A DNA stretch of 64,000 bases from Marinobacterium sp. (GCA_025800125.1 JAOXSF010000149.1:40812-104811); one strand, 5' to 3'; counted from the stretch's first letter, positions 52,054 to 60,426 are shown. The notes: generated by a model not told the origin, from the sequence alone. Made by a program: numbers and translations.

Positions 52054-53691
52054 TCAGGATGACGCCTCTGCCTTGTTCAGGCTGCTCTCCTCAGCCTGAT
52101 CTTCAGCCGTTTTATCGCCTGCCCGTGCAGGTACAACAGGGTGGTAGACAACGCCTTCAGCTTCATCATTGAGGCCTTTCACCAGCGCCGCACACATAAA
52201 CAGTAGTACCACCGAGAATGGCAGCGCCGCCGCAATCGTCGCCGTCTGCAATGCTTTCAGACCACCGGCCAGCAGCAGTACCGCTGCCACGATACCCAGA
52301 CCCAGGCCCCAGACGATACGGAAACGCTGTGGCGGGTTGCGGTCACCCATGGACAGAATGGTACAGATCACCAGGGTGCCAGAGTCAGCAGAAGTCACAA
52401 ACCAGGTTACGATCATGAAGGTGGCCAGTGCCGCCATTGGCCAGGTCAGGGCTTCCACACCCACCGCTTCAATAGTCTGGTAGAGCGCCAGTGTCATATT
52501 GTCATTCACTGCGTCAACAATGCCGCCCGCACCGTAAAGTTCGATATGCAGCGCAGTACCGCCGAAGATGACGATCCACAGGAAACCACCCAGTGGTGGA
52601 ATCACCAGCGCGCTGAGCAGGAACTGACGGATGGTGCGACCACGGGAAATACGGGCAATAAACAGACCCACCAGCGGGCCCCAGGACAGCCACCAGCCCC
52701 AGTAGAAAATAGTCCACCAGCCCTGCCACTGACTTTCAGGGTTCGGGTCAGTCCAGAAGCCCATCGGGATCAGATTCCACATGTAGTCACCGACACTGGT
52801 GGCAAACATGCCCAGCAGGAAAACGGTTGGCCCAGCCAGCAGGAAGAAGCCGATCAGAATCAGACTGATACGGATATTCCAGACACTGAGCAGGCGGATG
52901 CCCTTCTCAACGCCGGAGACCGCAGATAACGTACCCACAACCGAGATCACCGCAATCAGGATGATTTGCGTGGTGGTTGAGATTTCAATATCAAACAGGT
53001 AGTTCAGGCCCGCGTTCATCTGGGCTACACCCAGACCCAGGGTAGTCGTTGTACCAAACAGGGTACTGAAAATCGCCAGCATATCGACGGCATGGCCAAT
53101 CGGGCCGTAAATACGATCACCCAGCAGCGGGTAGAGCGCAGAACGGATGGTCAGCGGCAGACCACGACGGTAGGTGAAGTAGGCCAGCGCCAGACCAACA
53201 ATAATGTAGATCGCCCAGCCATGCAGACCCCAGTGGAACAGGGTAATGCGCATTGCCACCTGCGCTGCTTCAGCGGTGTTGGCCTCAATTCCAGCCATTT
53301 CGATAAAGGGGTTACCCTGGAAATGGAAAATTGGCTCAGCAATACTCCAGAACAGAATCCCCACACCGATGGCACAGCTGAACAGCATGGAGAACCAGGT
53401 GAAGAAACCAAACTCGGGTTTCTCATCATCTTTACCCAGTCGCAAATCACCAAAGCGACTGAACGCCACCCACACCGAGAAGAACAGCACCAGACTGACC
53501 ACGGTGACGTAGTACCAGTTCAGGGTGCTCTGAATCCAGTTTTTAATATCGCTGTAAACCCCGTTGGCGAGGTCTACGTTCATCACGGTAAACAGGACAA
53601 ACGCCAGCACCATGGCTTTGGACGCAATCCCCATACCCGGGTGAACCCCAAGGAAAAATCCCTTGTCGGCTAACATCTTTCTGGGCTGCAT
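52054..53691 (-). CDS. BCCT-family transporter, second copy
   Basis: 545 residues from ATG 53691 (GGGAG site). CAIGVGILFWSIAEPIFHF is the substrate region and GWWLSWGPLVGLFIARISR the BCCT fingerprint, followed by GRTIRQ. In place of GMGIG it has AIGVG, so its substrate or coupling ion may differ from the first copy. The C-terminus is rich in acidic residues and glutamine. A palindromic GGTATACC operator lies 104 bp upstream, so it likely imports the quaternary-amine or betaine substrate of the pathway controlled by the GntR protein. Confidence 0.92.
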   Translation of the reverse strand: MQPRKMLADKGFFLGVHPGMGIASKAMVLAFVLFTVMNVDLANGVYSDIKNWIQSTLNWYYVTVVSLVLFFSVWVAFSRFGDLRLGKDDEKPEFGFFTWFSMLFSCAIGVGILFWSIAEPIFHFQGNPFIEMAGIEANTAEAAQVAMRITLFHWGLHGWAIYIIVGLALAYFTYRRGLPLTIRSALYPLLGDRIYGPIGHAVDMLAIFSTLFGTTTTLGLGVAQMNAGLNYLFDIEISTTTQIILIAVISVVGTLSAVSGVEKGIRLLSVWNIRISLILIGFFLLAGPTVFLLGMFATSVGDYMWNLIPMGFWTDPNPESQWQGWWTIFYWGWWLSWGPLVGLFIARISRGRTIRQFLLSALVIPPLGGFLWIVIFGGTALHIELYGAGGIVDAVNDNMTLALYQTIEAVGVEALTWPMAALATFMIVTWFVTSADSGTLVICTILSMGDRNPPQRFRIVWGLGLGIVAAVLLLAGGLKALQTATIAAALPFSVVLLFMCAALVKGLNDEAEGVVYHPVVPARAGDKTAEDQAEESSLNKAEASS

Positions 53692-53795
53692 ATCACATGC
53701 TCCCTTCTTATTTTTGTTTGCAGAAATCCGCCTGTATAGCCAGGTCCCCAAGCCTGACGGACAGCAGACACGAGCTGAATGATGCCATTGGTATT

Positions 53796-53807
53796 ATGGT
53801 ATACCAT
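53796..53807. promoter_or_regulatory. Palindromic operator ATGGTATACCAT, copy 4
   Basis: Perfect palindrome 104 bp upstream of the second BCCT gene. Distance and flanks resemble the other copies. Confidence 0.8.
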
Positions 53808-54054
53808 GCGACAGAAAAGAAATGCAAATATAACAGACTCGTTCTGAACAGGTGCAGCCGCCACTAAAGAGACCCGGACAGACCCGTTACTGCAAACAAA
53901 ACCCTGAAAATCAAAAATAAATCTTAAAAAACAATAAGTTAAATATATTGAATTAACTAAAATCCCCCCTGAAAGGTTATCTGACAACGACAATCTGAAA
54001 ATCCGCTCAATCTGAGCGGCACAGCAACGCAGTGTTCAAAGATAATTATGGCCT

Positions 54055-54066
54055 ACGGTATACCAT
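54055..54066. promoter_or_regulatory. Near-perfect operator ACGGTATACCAT, copy 5
   Basis: One change from the consensus; 248 bp farther from the BCCT gene than copy 4. Possibly a second operator for looping, or the control site of an unrecognised transcript on the right. Confidence 0.5.
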
Positions 54067-54428
54067 TGAAATATATATATTCTGGCAGCGACATCGATGA
54101 AAACAGAAACAGAAGGGCAGCCAGGGGCTAGCAGAAGCGGGAGAACCCGTGAAAAGATGAGGGCAGAGCTAAATACCAGCAGGGCTAACAACGCCAGAAC
54201 GGCACAGGCTGACGCTTATACATCAGACACAATAGAAATGAGCGGGGTAGACTTGGCGGCGAATGATGCTGTTCCCCCTTTACCGTATTGCTGCTCAATC
54301 TGCCCCAACAGAGCGACACAGCGACACTGCAAAACACCCCGCCAACCGTACAGCCTGCGGCTGCACGGTGTTGAACCTTTGCGCGACACTCACAGAGACG
54401 GGCGCATTATGCCAGAGTCCCCAGGTGA

Positions 54429-55271
54429 TCAGCCTTTGAAATCCCAGCGCTCTATCGCCGCCAGATAATTCCCCATGTTGTGATCCTCAATGCCATCAAT
54501 ACCTTTTTCGTCAAAGGCACTGATGGTGCCGTCGATATAATCCATAAACAGGAACCAGCGGGTTGGATTAACATGAATCTCGACCTCTTCAGAAATGTAG
54601 AGGTAGCTACCCACATGACCATAGCCCGCAATACGGGCAGGTACACGGGTCACAATATCGTTGTTATTGTGGAAGCGGAAATAACGCGCTTTACATGCCT
54701 GATTAAAGCGTTCAGCGGTTTCTTCCTCCACTGCCCGCGGCTGACCAAAGGTATACACACTGACAAAGGGCCGGTCGTTATACAGGAAACGCGCTGCCGC
54801 TACCGTCGCCATGGCACCACCCAGGCTATGCCCGGTAATAAAGATTGGCCGGGGTTGCGCTGCCATCAGCCTGTTCAGTTGCTGATTCAACGGTTGCCAG
54901 AGATCTTCTACTGACTGCAAGAAGCCGCGATGAAACACGCCTTCCGGCGTATCAACATTTCGTACATCAATATTATCAACCCAGTCAGCCAGCTCATCGG
55001 TGCCACGAAATGCCAGACAGAGGTAACGCTCATGCTCAATCACCGCGCCCTGAGCACTGTTTCTGTCAGCACCATACACCGACACAAAACCCGGGTCTTC
55101 CGTTTTCAGGCTGGCCAGAATTCGCTCTTCATCCGGTGCTGAGTCTTCCTTTCCCATACGCTCTTCTGGGCGGCGATCTCCCATTTTCATATAAAGGGCA
55201 CTGGCAATACGAGCCATCCAGTACGCGTTACCTTCATCCAGACTGGATACCAGTGGTGCAATCTGCTTCAT
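54429..55271 (-). CDS. Class 3 lipase
   Basis: 280 residues. The nucleophile elbow is GHSLGGA with serine S149; catalytic aspartate is probably D205 in NNNDIVTRVP, and histidine in the DHNMGNY end. YLCLAFRGTDELADWVDNID is the usual lid-region strand. No signal peptide is evident, so secretion would need another route. It hydrolyses acylglycerols or similar esters. Minus strand, separate from its neighbours. Confidence 0.88.
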   Translation of the reverse strand: MKQIAPLVSSLDEGNAYWMARIASALYMKMGDRRPEERMGKEDSAPDEERILASLKTEDPGFVSVYGADRNSAQGAVIEHERYLCLAFRGTDELADWVDNIDVRNVDTPEGVFHRGFLQSVEDLWQPLNQQLNRLMAAQPRPIFITGHSLGGAMATVAAARFLYNDRPFVSVYTFGQPRAVEEETAERFNQACKARYFRFHNNNDIVTRVPARIAGYGHVGSYLYISEEVEIHVNPTRWFLFMDYIDGTISAFDEKGIDGIEDHNMGNYLAAIERWDFKG

Positions 55272-55398
55272 ATAAGCTTCCTTGTGCTTGTCCTGTAATC
55301 AATAGATTCAGTGACCCCTACATCCTTCACTGCTGCACTGTCGTTATGATGACAGTTGTCAACTATAAGCAGATCTATCCTCAATATGCCATAGCGAC

Positions 55399-56016
55399 TT
55401 ACCGCATCATCTGATTGGCCATCAACAACTGACGGGCCGCCTCCTGGGCTTTCAGGGCGGCCTGGTTATCGCCCATAATATGCGCAGTCACAACGGCCCC
55501 CTCTTTCAACTGCAACAGACTGTCGGTCAGGTTATCAATCTGCGTTTCACTGCCACCACCCAGCGAGGCATGCTTGAGGTACAGCGCGACATGTTCACGC
55601 AACAGATCCCGCAGTGCCTGTTTATGGCGCTGACACCCTGCAAAGATACGGCAACCAGGCTGGCTGTATTCCGCACTGACATTGATGAAGAAACAGCCAC
55701 GAAATGGCCCCAGTTCAGGCACCTGTTCATTAATCCAGTCATGCAGGGCAGCAAAAAACGCATCAATTGACGCTGCCCCCGCACGCGCTCCTTTCATTTT
55801 TGTGTTCAGCCAGCGCTGAAATACCTGGTCTCGCTGCTCCACCGTGGCGGCAATCAGCTCGTCTTTACTGCCGAAGTGGCTGTACAACGTTTTACGCGCC
55901 ACCCCTGACACCTTCAGTACCTCATTGATACCAACCGCATGAATACCACGCAGGTAAAACAGCTGTAGAGCCGTTTCTACCAGCAAGCGACGCTTATCTG
56001 TATTACTCGTTTTCAT
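55399..56016 (-). CDS. TetR-family transcriptional repressor
   Basis: 205 residues. HTH at about 10-56 (RRLLVETALQLFYLRGIHAV, GVARKTLYSHFGSKDELIAA) and a helical ligand domain. Divergent from the HPP gene, with two operator-like palindromes in between. Its likely targets are itself and the HPP gene. Ligand unknown. Confidence 0.9.
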   Translation of the reverse strand: MKTSNTDKRRLLVETALQLFYLRGIHAVGINEVLKVSGVARKTLYSHFGSKDELIAATVEQRDQVFQRWLNTKMKGARAGAASIDAFFAALHDWINEQVPELGPFRGCFFINVSAEYSQPGCRIFAGCQRHKQALRDLLREHVALYLKHASLGGGSETQIDNLTDSLLQLKEGAVVTAHIMGDNQAALKAQEAARQLLMANQMMR

Positions 56017-56055
56017 CGTTCCATTGTATGGCTTTCGACGCTATTTGACACAAAG

Positions 56056-56070
56056 AGACCGATCATTCTA
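56056..56070. promoter_or_regulatory. TetR operator half-match AGACCGATCATTCTA
   Basis: Imperfect copy of the TAGAC-N6-GTCTA dyad, 32 bp from the better copy at 56088 (about three helical turns). NemR-type TetR proteins bind TAGACC...GGTCTA sites. Confidence 0.55.
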
Positions 56071-56087
56071 CTATGAAGCCTCAAAAA

Positions 56088-56103
56088 TAGACAGATCAGT
56101 CTA
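56088..56103. promoter_or_regulatory. TetR operator TAGACAGATCAGTCTA
   Basis: TAGAC and GTCTA are perfect inverted arms around AGATCA. It lies between the divergent TetR and HPP genes and fits autoregulation by the TetR protein. Confidence 0.65.
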
Positions 56104-56215
56104 CTTTTTGAAAAACAACGGAGAACGGTCTGTCTACATCAAGTGCTCATAGGTGTAGCGACAGAAATAAGGTGTGGCGACAAAAAGGCGTGATAGCAAA
56201 AGGAGCGAAGAAGAA

Positions 56216-56686
56216 ATGGAGATAACGGTCAAAATGAAAAAAGCACTGATGGCAGGAACAGGCGCGGCAGCCGTGGTGACACTACTCACGCTGGCCGGTG
56301 AGATAACCGCCGAACTGTCATGGCTGATGGCTCCGTTCGGGGCCAGCCTGGTGATTCTGTTTGCACTACCGGAAAGCCCACTGGCACAACCACGTAATGT
56401 CGTTGGCGGTCATCTGTTAACAACAGTGGTGGGGTTAAGTGTGATGACAGTGTCAGGGGTTAACCCGCTCAGTCTGGGACTGGCTGCCGGTATAGCGCTG
56501 GCGTTGATGATGCTGACTTCAACGCTGCATCCACCTGCCGGGGCCAACCCTTTACTGGTGATGCTCAGTGGCAAGTCCTGGGCATTTCTGTTCAGTCCGG
56601 TACTTTGTGGTGCAGTGCTGATGGTGTTACTGGCCTGGTTATACCACCGCCTGCAACAACAGACTTATCCACAGCGCTGGCACTGA
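56216..56686 (+). CDS. HPP-family membrane protein
   Basis: 156 residues from the ATG after AAGGAGCG; a longer form from 56174 lacks a ribosome site. Four TM segments and the family tag LHPPAGANPLLVML near residue 110, with APFGASLVILFALPESPLAQ before it. HPP proteins are predicted channels or transporters (plant homologues import nitrite). Divergent from a TetR repressor that probably controls it. Confidence 0.85.
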   Translation: MEITVKMKKALMAGTGAAAVVTLLTLAGEITAELSWLMAPFGASLVILFALPESPLAQPRNVVGGHLLTTVVGLSVMTVSGVNPLSLGLAAGIALALMMLTSTLHPPAGANPLLVMLSGKSWAFLFSPVLCGAVLMVLLAWLYHRLQQQTYPQRWH

Positions 56687-56774
56687 ACAACACTCAAATA
56701 CAGCCCTGCACCTGCCAGTGTTGAGCGGCAGGAGTGATACACTGCTGCGCTTTGTGTTATAGCAGGACGCTGAT

Positions 56775-57731
56775 GTGAGTCTTTATCTTGAATCGCTGGT
56801 CTGGGCCGCCCAGGTGACTGCGCCGATTTTCTTTATCGTTTTCCTGGGCATTTTTCTGAAGCAGATCCGGCTGATCGACGACGCTTTTGTCGGCACCGCT
56901 TCAAAACTGGTCTTTACGCTGACCCTGCCGGTGCTGGTCTTTATGGCGATTATCCGCACCGATTTTCAGGCGGTGTTTGATCCGCACCAGCTGATCTATC
57001 TGGTAGGTGGTACTGTCAGCACCTGGCTGCTGCTCTGGTGGCTGGCCGCACGCTGGATACCCGACGGGCGTGACCTGGGCGTATTTATCCAGGGGGCATT
57101 TCGCGGTAATTATGGCGTGGTAGGGCTGGCGGTTTCATACAACCTGTTTGGTGATGCCGGGCTGGCACAGGGGGCCATTCTGCTGGCGATGGTTATTCCA
57201 CTTTATAACACCCTGTCGATTATCTGCCTGACTCTGCCCCTGCAACGGGAAAACAGCCTGTCACCCTGGCAGGCCGGCCGGGAGATTATAAAAAACCCGC
57301 TGATTCTGGCGGTGCTGCTGGCCCTGCCCTTTTCATTGATGAATCTGCAACTGCCCGCAATTGTCGACCGCACTGCACAGTATTTTGCCGACATGACGCT
57401 ACCGCTGGCCCTGCTGTCGATTGGTGGTGCATTAAGCCTGAAAAGTCTGCGCGACACCTCAGCTCAGGCCGCCTGGGCCACTGCCTGCAAACTGGCGATT
57501 CTGCCAGCACTGCTGACAGCAGGTGCCTGGCTTTATGGTTTTGAAGGCCAGCAACTGGCGATGCTGTTTGTACTGTTTGGCTGCCCGACCGCCGCTGCCA
57601 GTTTTGTTATGGCCAGAGCGATGGGGGGTAACGCCCAGCTGGCCGCCAATATCGTCCTGACCACCACACTGGGTTCAACACTGACCCTGAGCGCGGGTAT
57701 CTATATGTTCCGGGTGACGGGGGTGATCTGA
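56775..57731 (+). CDS. AEC-family transporter (auxin efflux carrier type)
   Basis: 318 residues, GTG start, about ten TM helices. FFIVFLGIFLKQIRLIDDAF at the start and FGCPTAAASFVMARAMGGNA near 275 fit the AEC family, which exports or imports mono- and dicarboxylates. The gene runs toward a TauE/SafE gene on the other strand and both share a terminator. Confidence 0.87.
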   Translation: MSLYLESLVWAAQVTAPIFFIVFLGIFLKQIRLIDDAFVGTASKLVFTLTLPVLVFMAIIRTDFQAVFDPHQLIYLVGGTVSTWLLLWWLAARWIPDGRDLGVFIQGAFRGNYGVVGLAVSYNLFGDAGLAQGAILLAMVIPLYNTLSIICLTLPLQRENSLSPWQAGREIIKNPLILAVLLALPFSLMNLQLPAIVDRTAQYFADMTLPLALLSIGGALSLKSLRDTSAQAAWATACKLAILPALLTAGAWLYGFEGQQLAMLFVLFGCPTAAASFVMARAMGGNAQLAANIVLTTTLGSTLTLSAGIYMFRVTGVI

Positions 57732-57762
57732 CACCACATAACCCACTTGCAGACAGCACAAA

Positions 57763-57788
57763 GCCCCGCTGCCTCAGGGCAGCGGGGC
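57763..57788. terminator. Bidirectional terminator, AEC and TauE/SafE genes
   Basis: GCCCCGCTGCC (57763-57773) and GGCAGCGGGGC (57778-57788) pair perfectly over 11 bp with a TCAG loop; short A/T runs on either side. Lies between convergent genes. Confidence 0.85.
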
Positions 57789-57820
57789 CTTATATAAACA
57801 GATCAATCTTTGCGTATAAC

Positions 57821-58588
57821 TTACCAAACCGTGCCAAACTGCTCCCATAGCAGCCTTGCAGACATGGTCAGGGTAACCAGCACAATCAATGGTCGTACCA
57901 GTCGCGTACCTTTGCTGACGACCAGCTTTGCCCCCAGCAGACCACCAAGCAACTGTCCCGCCGCCATCACCAGCCCGGCCAGCCAGACAATATGTCCGCC
58001 GACGGCAAAGAACAGCAATGAAGCAATGTTTGAGGTGAAATTCAGAATTTTGGTATGCGCAGTTGCCCGCGCCAGACTGAAACCGGCCAGTGCGACAAAC
58101 GCCAGTGTGAAGAACGTCCCCGTACCCGGCCCGAAAAAACCATCATAAAAACCGATACTGCTGGTAACAGTACCAGCAAACAGCCCGGCACTGATGTGCC
58201 GCTCACGATCCTGGTCGCTGATACTTCTGGAAAACATAAAGTACAACGCAATCAGCACCAGCAAGCCTGGCATCACCCTGGCCAACAGGGACGCATCCAG
58301 CCGTTGCACCAGTACAGTACCCATAACGGCACCCGTAAATGTGCTGGCAATCATCCAGCGCATCTCATAGAGGCTGACCAGTTTCTTGCGCACAAAATAA
58401 TGACTGGCCGCCAGAGTACCAAAACTGCCCTGTAGTTTATTGGTTGCCAGTGCTTCAATCGGGTTCATCCCCGTTGCCAGTAATACGGGTAAGGTAATCA
58501 AGCCTCCACCGCCTGCCATCGCATCCACAGTGCCTGCTCCCAGCCCGGTCAGAAACAGCAGCACGATCAGCGTAAAATCCAGCTCCAT
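57821..58588 (-). CDS. TauE/SafE sulfite or anion exporter family protein
   Basis: 255 residues from ATG 58588 behind GGGGGAGAGG; an in-frame extension to 58717 is rejected. Seven to eight TM segments and the family pattern GAGTVDAMAGGGGLITLPVL near the N-terminus, with GFYDGFFGPGTGTFFTLAFV in the second repeat. Members move sulfite, sulfoacetate or other organosulfur anions, or simple carboxylates. Substrate open. Confidence 0.9.
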   Translation of the reverse strand: MELDFTLIVLLFLTGLGAGTVDAMAGGGGLITLPVLLATGMNPIEALATNKLQGSFGTLAASHYFVRKKLVSLYEMRWMIASTFTGAVMGTVLVQRLDASLLARVMPGLLVLIALYFMFSRSISDQDRERHISAGLFAGTVTSSIGFYDGFFGPGTGTFFTLAFVALAGFSLARATAHTKILNFTSNIASLLFFAVGGHIVWLAGLVMAAGQLLGGLLGAKLVVSKGTRLVRPLIVLVTLTMSARLLWEQFGTVW

Positions 58589-58682
58589 TACCTCTCCTCC
58601 CCCCGTTACATCATTTTTCCGCTGATACAGCGGCAAGGGCGCGCACTCTAGCGGACTTCTCTCCAAGAAAGAAGCCAGACAT

Positions 58683-58706
58683 AAAAAAGCCCGGCCGATA
58701 CCGGGC
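58683..58706 (-). terminator. Terminator of the 104-residue secreted protein gene
   Basis: GCCCGG (58689-58694) pairs with CCGGGC (58701-58706); six T follow on the minus strand. Located 79 bp past the stop. Confidence 0.75.
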
Positions 58707-58784
58707 AAGAGGATCAAATGATGATAATTCTGCTGATGCAGCCGCTGGCGAGCTTATTGCCCGCTCAAAAACCCGGAACCAGGC

Positions 58785-59099
58785 TCAGCGCAGTAAAAGG
58801 TGCTTTTCTACACCAATGGCCGGGGTGATCTGATGCCAGGTAGCAGAAACACCTTCAGGGTCGTAGGCCGATGTAGCCTGCTCAGTGGAAACCAGATCAC
58901 CCATATGCACTTCAATGCCTGAGGCAGGTAAAATAACTCCCAGCATTGTTCTGAAATCAAATGATCTGGAAGGTATATCTGCATACATCTGTACTTCAAC
59001 CCCTGTATGAGGTTCCAAGGCATGGTGATAAGGTTTTGCCAGCACAGAGCCCGATACCATTATCGACGCAACGATTGCAGTTTTAATGAGTGTATTCAT
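58785..59099 (-). CDS. Small secreted protein with internal GVEV-like repeats
   Basis: 104 residues with a clear signal peptide (MNTLIKTAIVASIMVSGSVLA). The mature part is about 83 residues, with three similar pieces spaced 31-35 residues apart: GVEVQMYADIPS, GIEVHMGDLVST and GVEKHLLLR. No cysteines, no known family. The promoter has the same TTTCAG-N5-TTTCAG box as the three genes to its right. It may be an extracytoplasmic peptide; the mature protein is not similar to the neighbours. Confidence 0.75.
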   Translation of the reverse strand: MNTLIKTAIVASIMVSGSVLAKPYHHALEPHTGVEVQMYADIPSRSFDFRTMLGVILPASGIEVHMGDLVSTEQATSAYDPEGVSATWHQITPAIGVEKHLLLR

Positions 59100-59191
59100 T
59101 TTAAAACCTCCAGAACTTTCACGACAAGCGACTCTCCTGCTTTAAATTACAGCATCTGCTGCCTCTATGGTTTCTATGTTATGAAACCCTT

Positions 59192-59208
59192 CTGAAACCT
59201 GACTGAAA
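59192..59208 (-). promoter_or_regulatory. TTTCAG-N5-TTTCAG box, gene 58785
   Basis: On the minus strand TTTCAG-TCAGG-TTTCAG, an 11-bp-period direct repeat. A possible -10 TAACAT (59181-59176) lies exactly 10 bp downstream, as in the other three copies. Confidence 0.7.
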
Positions 59209-59328
59209 ACACCTTCAAAATTTACAAATTATTTTTAAATCGCTTATACCAAATAAATCACTAAATTACACATAACTGATTTCTATATATAACAACCACA
59301 AGATTTAATAGCCATAAGATGCAACAAC

Positions 59329-59398
59329 CATAAAACATAAAACATAAAACATAAAACATAAAACATAAAACATAAAACATAAAACATAAAACATAAAA
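59329..59398. repeat. Ten-copy 7-bp repeat CATAAAA
   Basis: Ten perfect head-to-tail units (70 bp). The last unit runs into the stem of the next terminator, so repeat growth may have started from terminator sequence. A typical slippage-prone tract. Confidence 0.95.
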
Positions 59399-59429
59399 CC
59401 CTGACACCAGTCTGGCATGAGGGTTTTAT
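59393..59429 (-). terminator. Terminator of secreted peptide gene A
   Basis: ATAAAACCCT (59393-59402) pairs with AGGGTTTTAT (59420-59429). T-rich on the minus strand beyond the stem. Confidence 0.75.
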
Positions 59430-59468
59430 CAATATCATCTATCAGGTTTTAACTGAAAAATTACATAT

Positions 59469-59693
59469 TTACTTACTACCAATGTACAGTGATGCGTTAC
59501 CGGCGTTAGAGCTCAGGTTGCTACCATCAATGGTTACCTTTTCAACACTGTCATAATGGGAGGCGGTGCTGAACTGAATACCGGCACCCAGCTGTGATTG
59601 TTCAACACTTACAGTACCTGCGGCGGCAGTACCGGCAACCAGAGCGGAAGTCAGAGCGGAAGTCAGAGCTACAGTAGTAATAATGGCTTTCAT
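59469..59693 (-). CDS. Small secreted peptide, paralogue A
   Basis: 74 residues from ATG 59693 with a GAGGATC site. Signal peptide of about 26 residues (MKAIITTVALTSALTSALVA); mature part about 48 residues, ending in YIGSK. Almost identical to paralogue B: it differs by an extra TSAL from a 12-bp in-frame tandem duplication in the signal peptide, and by K/Q in SVEKVTIDG. No cysteine, no known family. A recent gene duplication. Confidence 0.82.
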   Translation of the reverse strand: MKAIITTVALTSALTSALVAGTAAAGTVSVEQSQLGAGIQFSTASHYDSVEKVTIDGSNLSSNAGNASLYIGSK

Positions 59694-59782
59694 GATGTGA
59701 TCCTCAAACTTGATAAAGTCTTTATCTGTACGGCGTCTGAACTGCTGTGCCGTTTTGTTGAAATCAATAATAGGGAAAAGCT

Positions 59783-59799
59783 CTGAAATGAAACTGAAA
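59783..59799 (-). promoter_or_regulatory. TTTCAG-N5-TTTCAG box, peptide gene A
   Basis: TTTCAG-TTTCA-TTTCAG on the minus strand; -10 TATTAT (59772-59767) 10 bp downstream. Direct repeats with an 11-bp period are the usual sites of OmpR/PhoB-type regulators. Confidence 0.75.
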
Positions 59800-59882
59800 A
59801 TCTGCATATTTTTTAAAATACTAAGATTTATTTCTGCATACAAATTTTTAAAAAATACGTTCTGTGCGTACGTACAGAAACA

Positions 59883-59919
59883 ATAAAGCCCCGGCACTAC
59901 TCTGGTGCCGGGGCTTTAT
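59883..59919 (-). terminator. Terminator of secreted peptide gene B
   Basis: ATAAAGCCCCGGCAC (59883-59897) and GTGCCGGGGCTTTAT (59905-59919) form a 15-bp perfect stem. Sequence resembles the terminator of gene C. Confidence 0.85.
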
Positions 59920-59974
59920 CAATATATAACGTCAGATGATTATTTATAGCGGGCGCTTAATCAACAGCAAGTGC

Positions 59975-60187
59975 TTACTTACTACCAATGTACAGTGATG
60001 CGTTACCGGCGTTAGAGCTCAGGTTGCTGCCATCAATGGTTACCTGCTCAACACTGTCATAATGGGAAGCGGTGCTGAACTGAATACCGGCACCCAGCTG
60101 TGACTGTTCAACACTTACAGTACCTGCGGCGGCAGTACCGGCAACCAGAGCAGAAGTCAGAGCTACAGTAGTGATAATCGCTTTCAT
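59975..60187 (-). CDS. Small secreted peptide, paralogue B
   Basis: 70 residues, ATG with GAGGATC. Signal peptide MKAIITTVALTSALVAGTAA, mature part beginning near GTVSVEQSQLG and ending in ASLYIGSK. Shares gene, promoter and 5' leader sequence with paralogue A, so the whole unit was duplicated. No predicted enzyme or channel motif. Possible roles are cell-surface peptide, signalling or bacteriocin-like, all unproven. Confidence 0.82.
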   Translation of the reverse strand: MKAIITTVALTSALVAGTAAAGTVSVEQSQLGAGIQFSTASHYDSVEQVTIDGSNLSSNAGNASLYIGSK

Positions 60188-60274
60188 GATGTGATCCTCA
60201 AACTTGATAAATTCTGTATTGCGGCCTTCTGAACTGCTGTGCCGCTTTGTTGATATCCATAATAGGGTTCAGCT

Positions 60275-60291
60275 CTGAAACGAAACTGAAA
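60275..60291 (-). promoter_or_regulatory. TTTCAG-N5-TTTCAG box, peptide gene B
   Basis: TTTCAG-TTTCG-TTTCAG on the minus strand with -10 TATTAT (60264-60259) 10 bp downstream. Confidence 0.75.
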
Positions 60292-60350
60292 ACCTGAAAG
60301 TTTTTTGATATTTTTTATTTAAAATCTTGCACACAACTCCAAACAAAATA

Positions 60351-60381
60351 AAACCCCGGCACCAATCTGGTGCCGGGGTTT
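60351..60381 (-). terminator. Terminator of secreted peptide gene C
   Basis: AAACCCCGGCACC (60351-60363) and GGTGCCGGGGTTT (60369-60381), 13-bp stem, followed on the minus strand by TATTTTG. Confidence 0.85.
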
Positions 60382-60426
60382 CATGAATAACTTTTCTCTT
60401 AGAGAAAGTACACTCTGTAAAAGCGC

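Larger units (their letters stand above)
53692..54428. other. 737-bp gap upstream of second BCCT gene
   Basis: No convincing gene. It holds the operators at 53796-53807 and 54055-54066, an AT-rich block at 53905-53965, and a plus-strand frame at 54097-54468 of unconvincing composition. The right half may hold the lipase gene's 3' flank. Confidence 0.5.
59100..59468. other. Gap holding promoter box, simple repeat and terminator
   Basis: 369 bp. From left to right on the plus strand: the promoter of the 58785 gene (box at 59192-59208), an AT-rich stretch, the ten-copy CATAAAA repeat (59329-59398), and the terminator of the gene at 59469. No further gene. Confidence 0.7.

Noticed and set aside
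54097..54468. A 123-residue plus-strand reading frame near an operator-like site
   Set aside because: No ribosome site, odd composition rich in R, T, S and Q, no family resemblance, and it overlaps the convergent lipase end.
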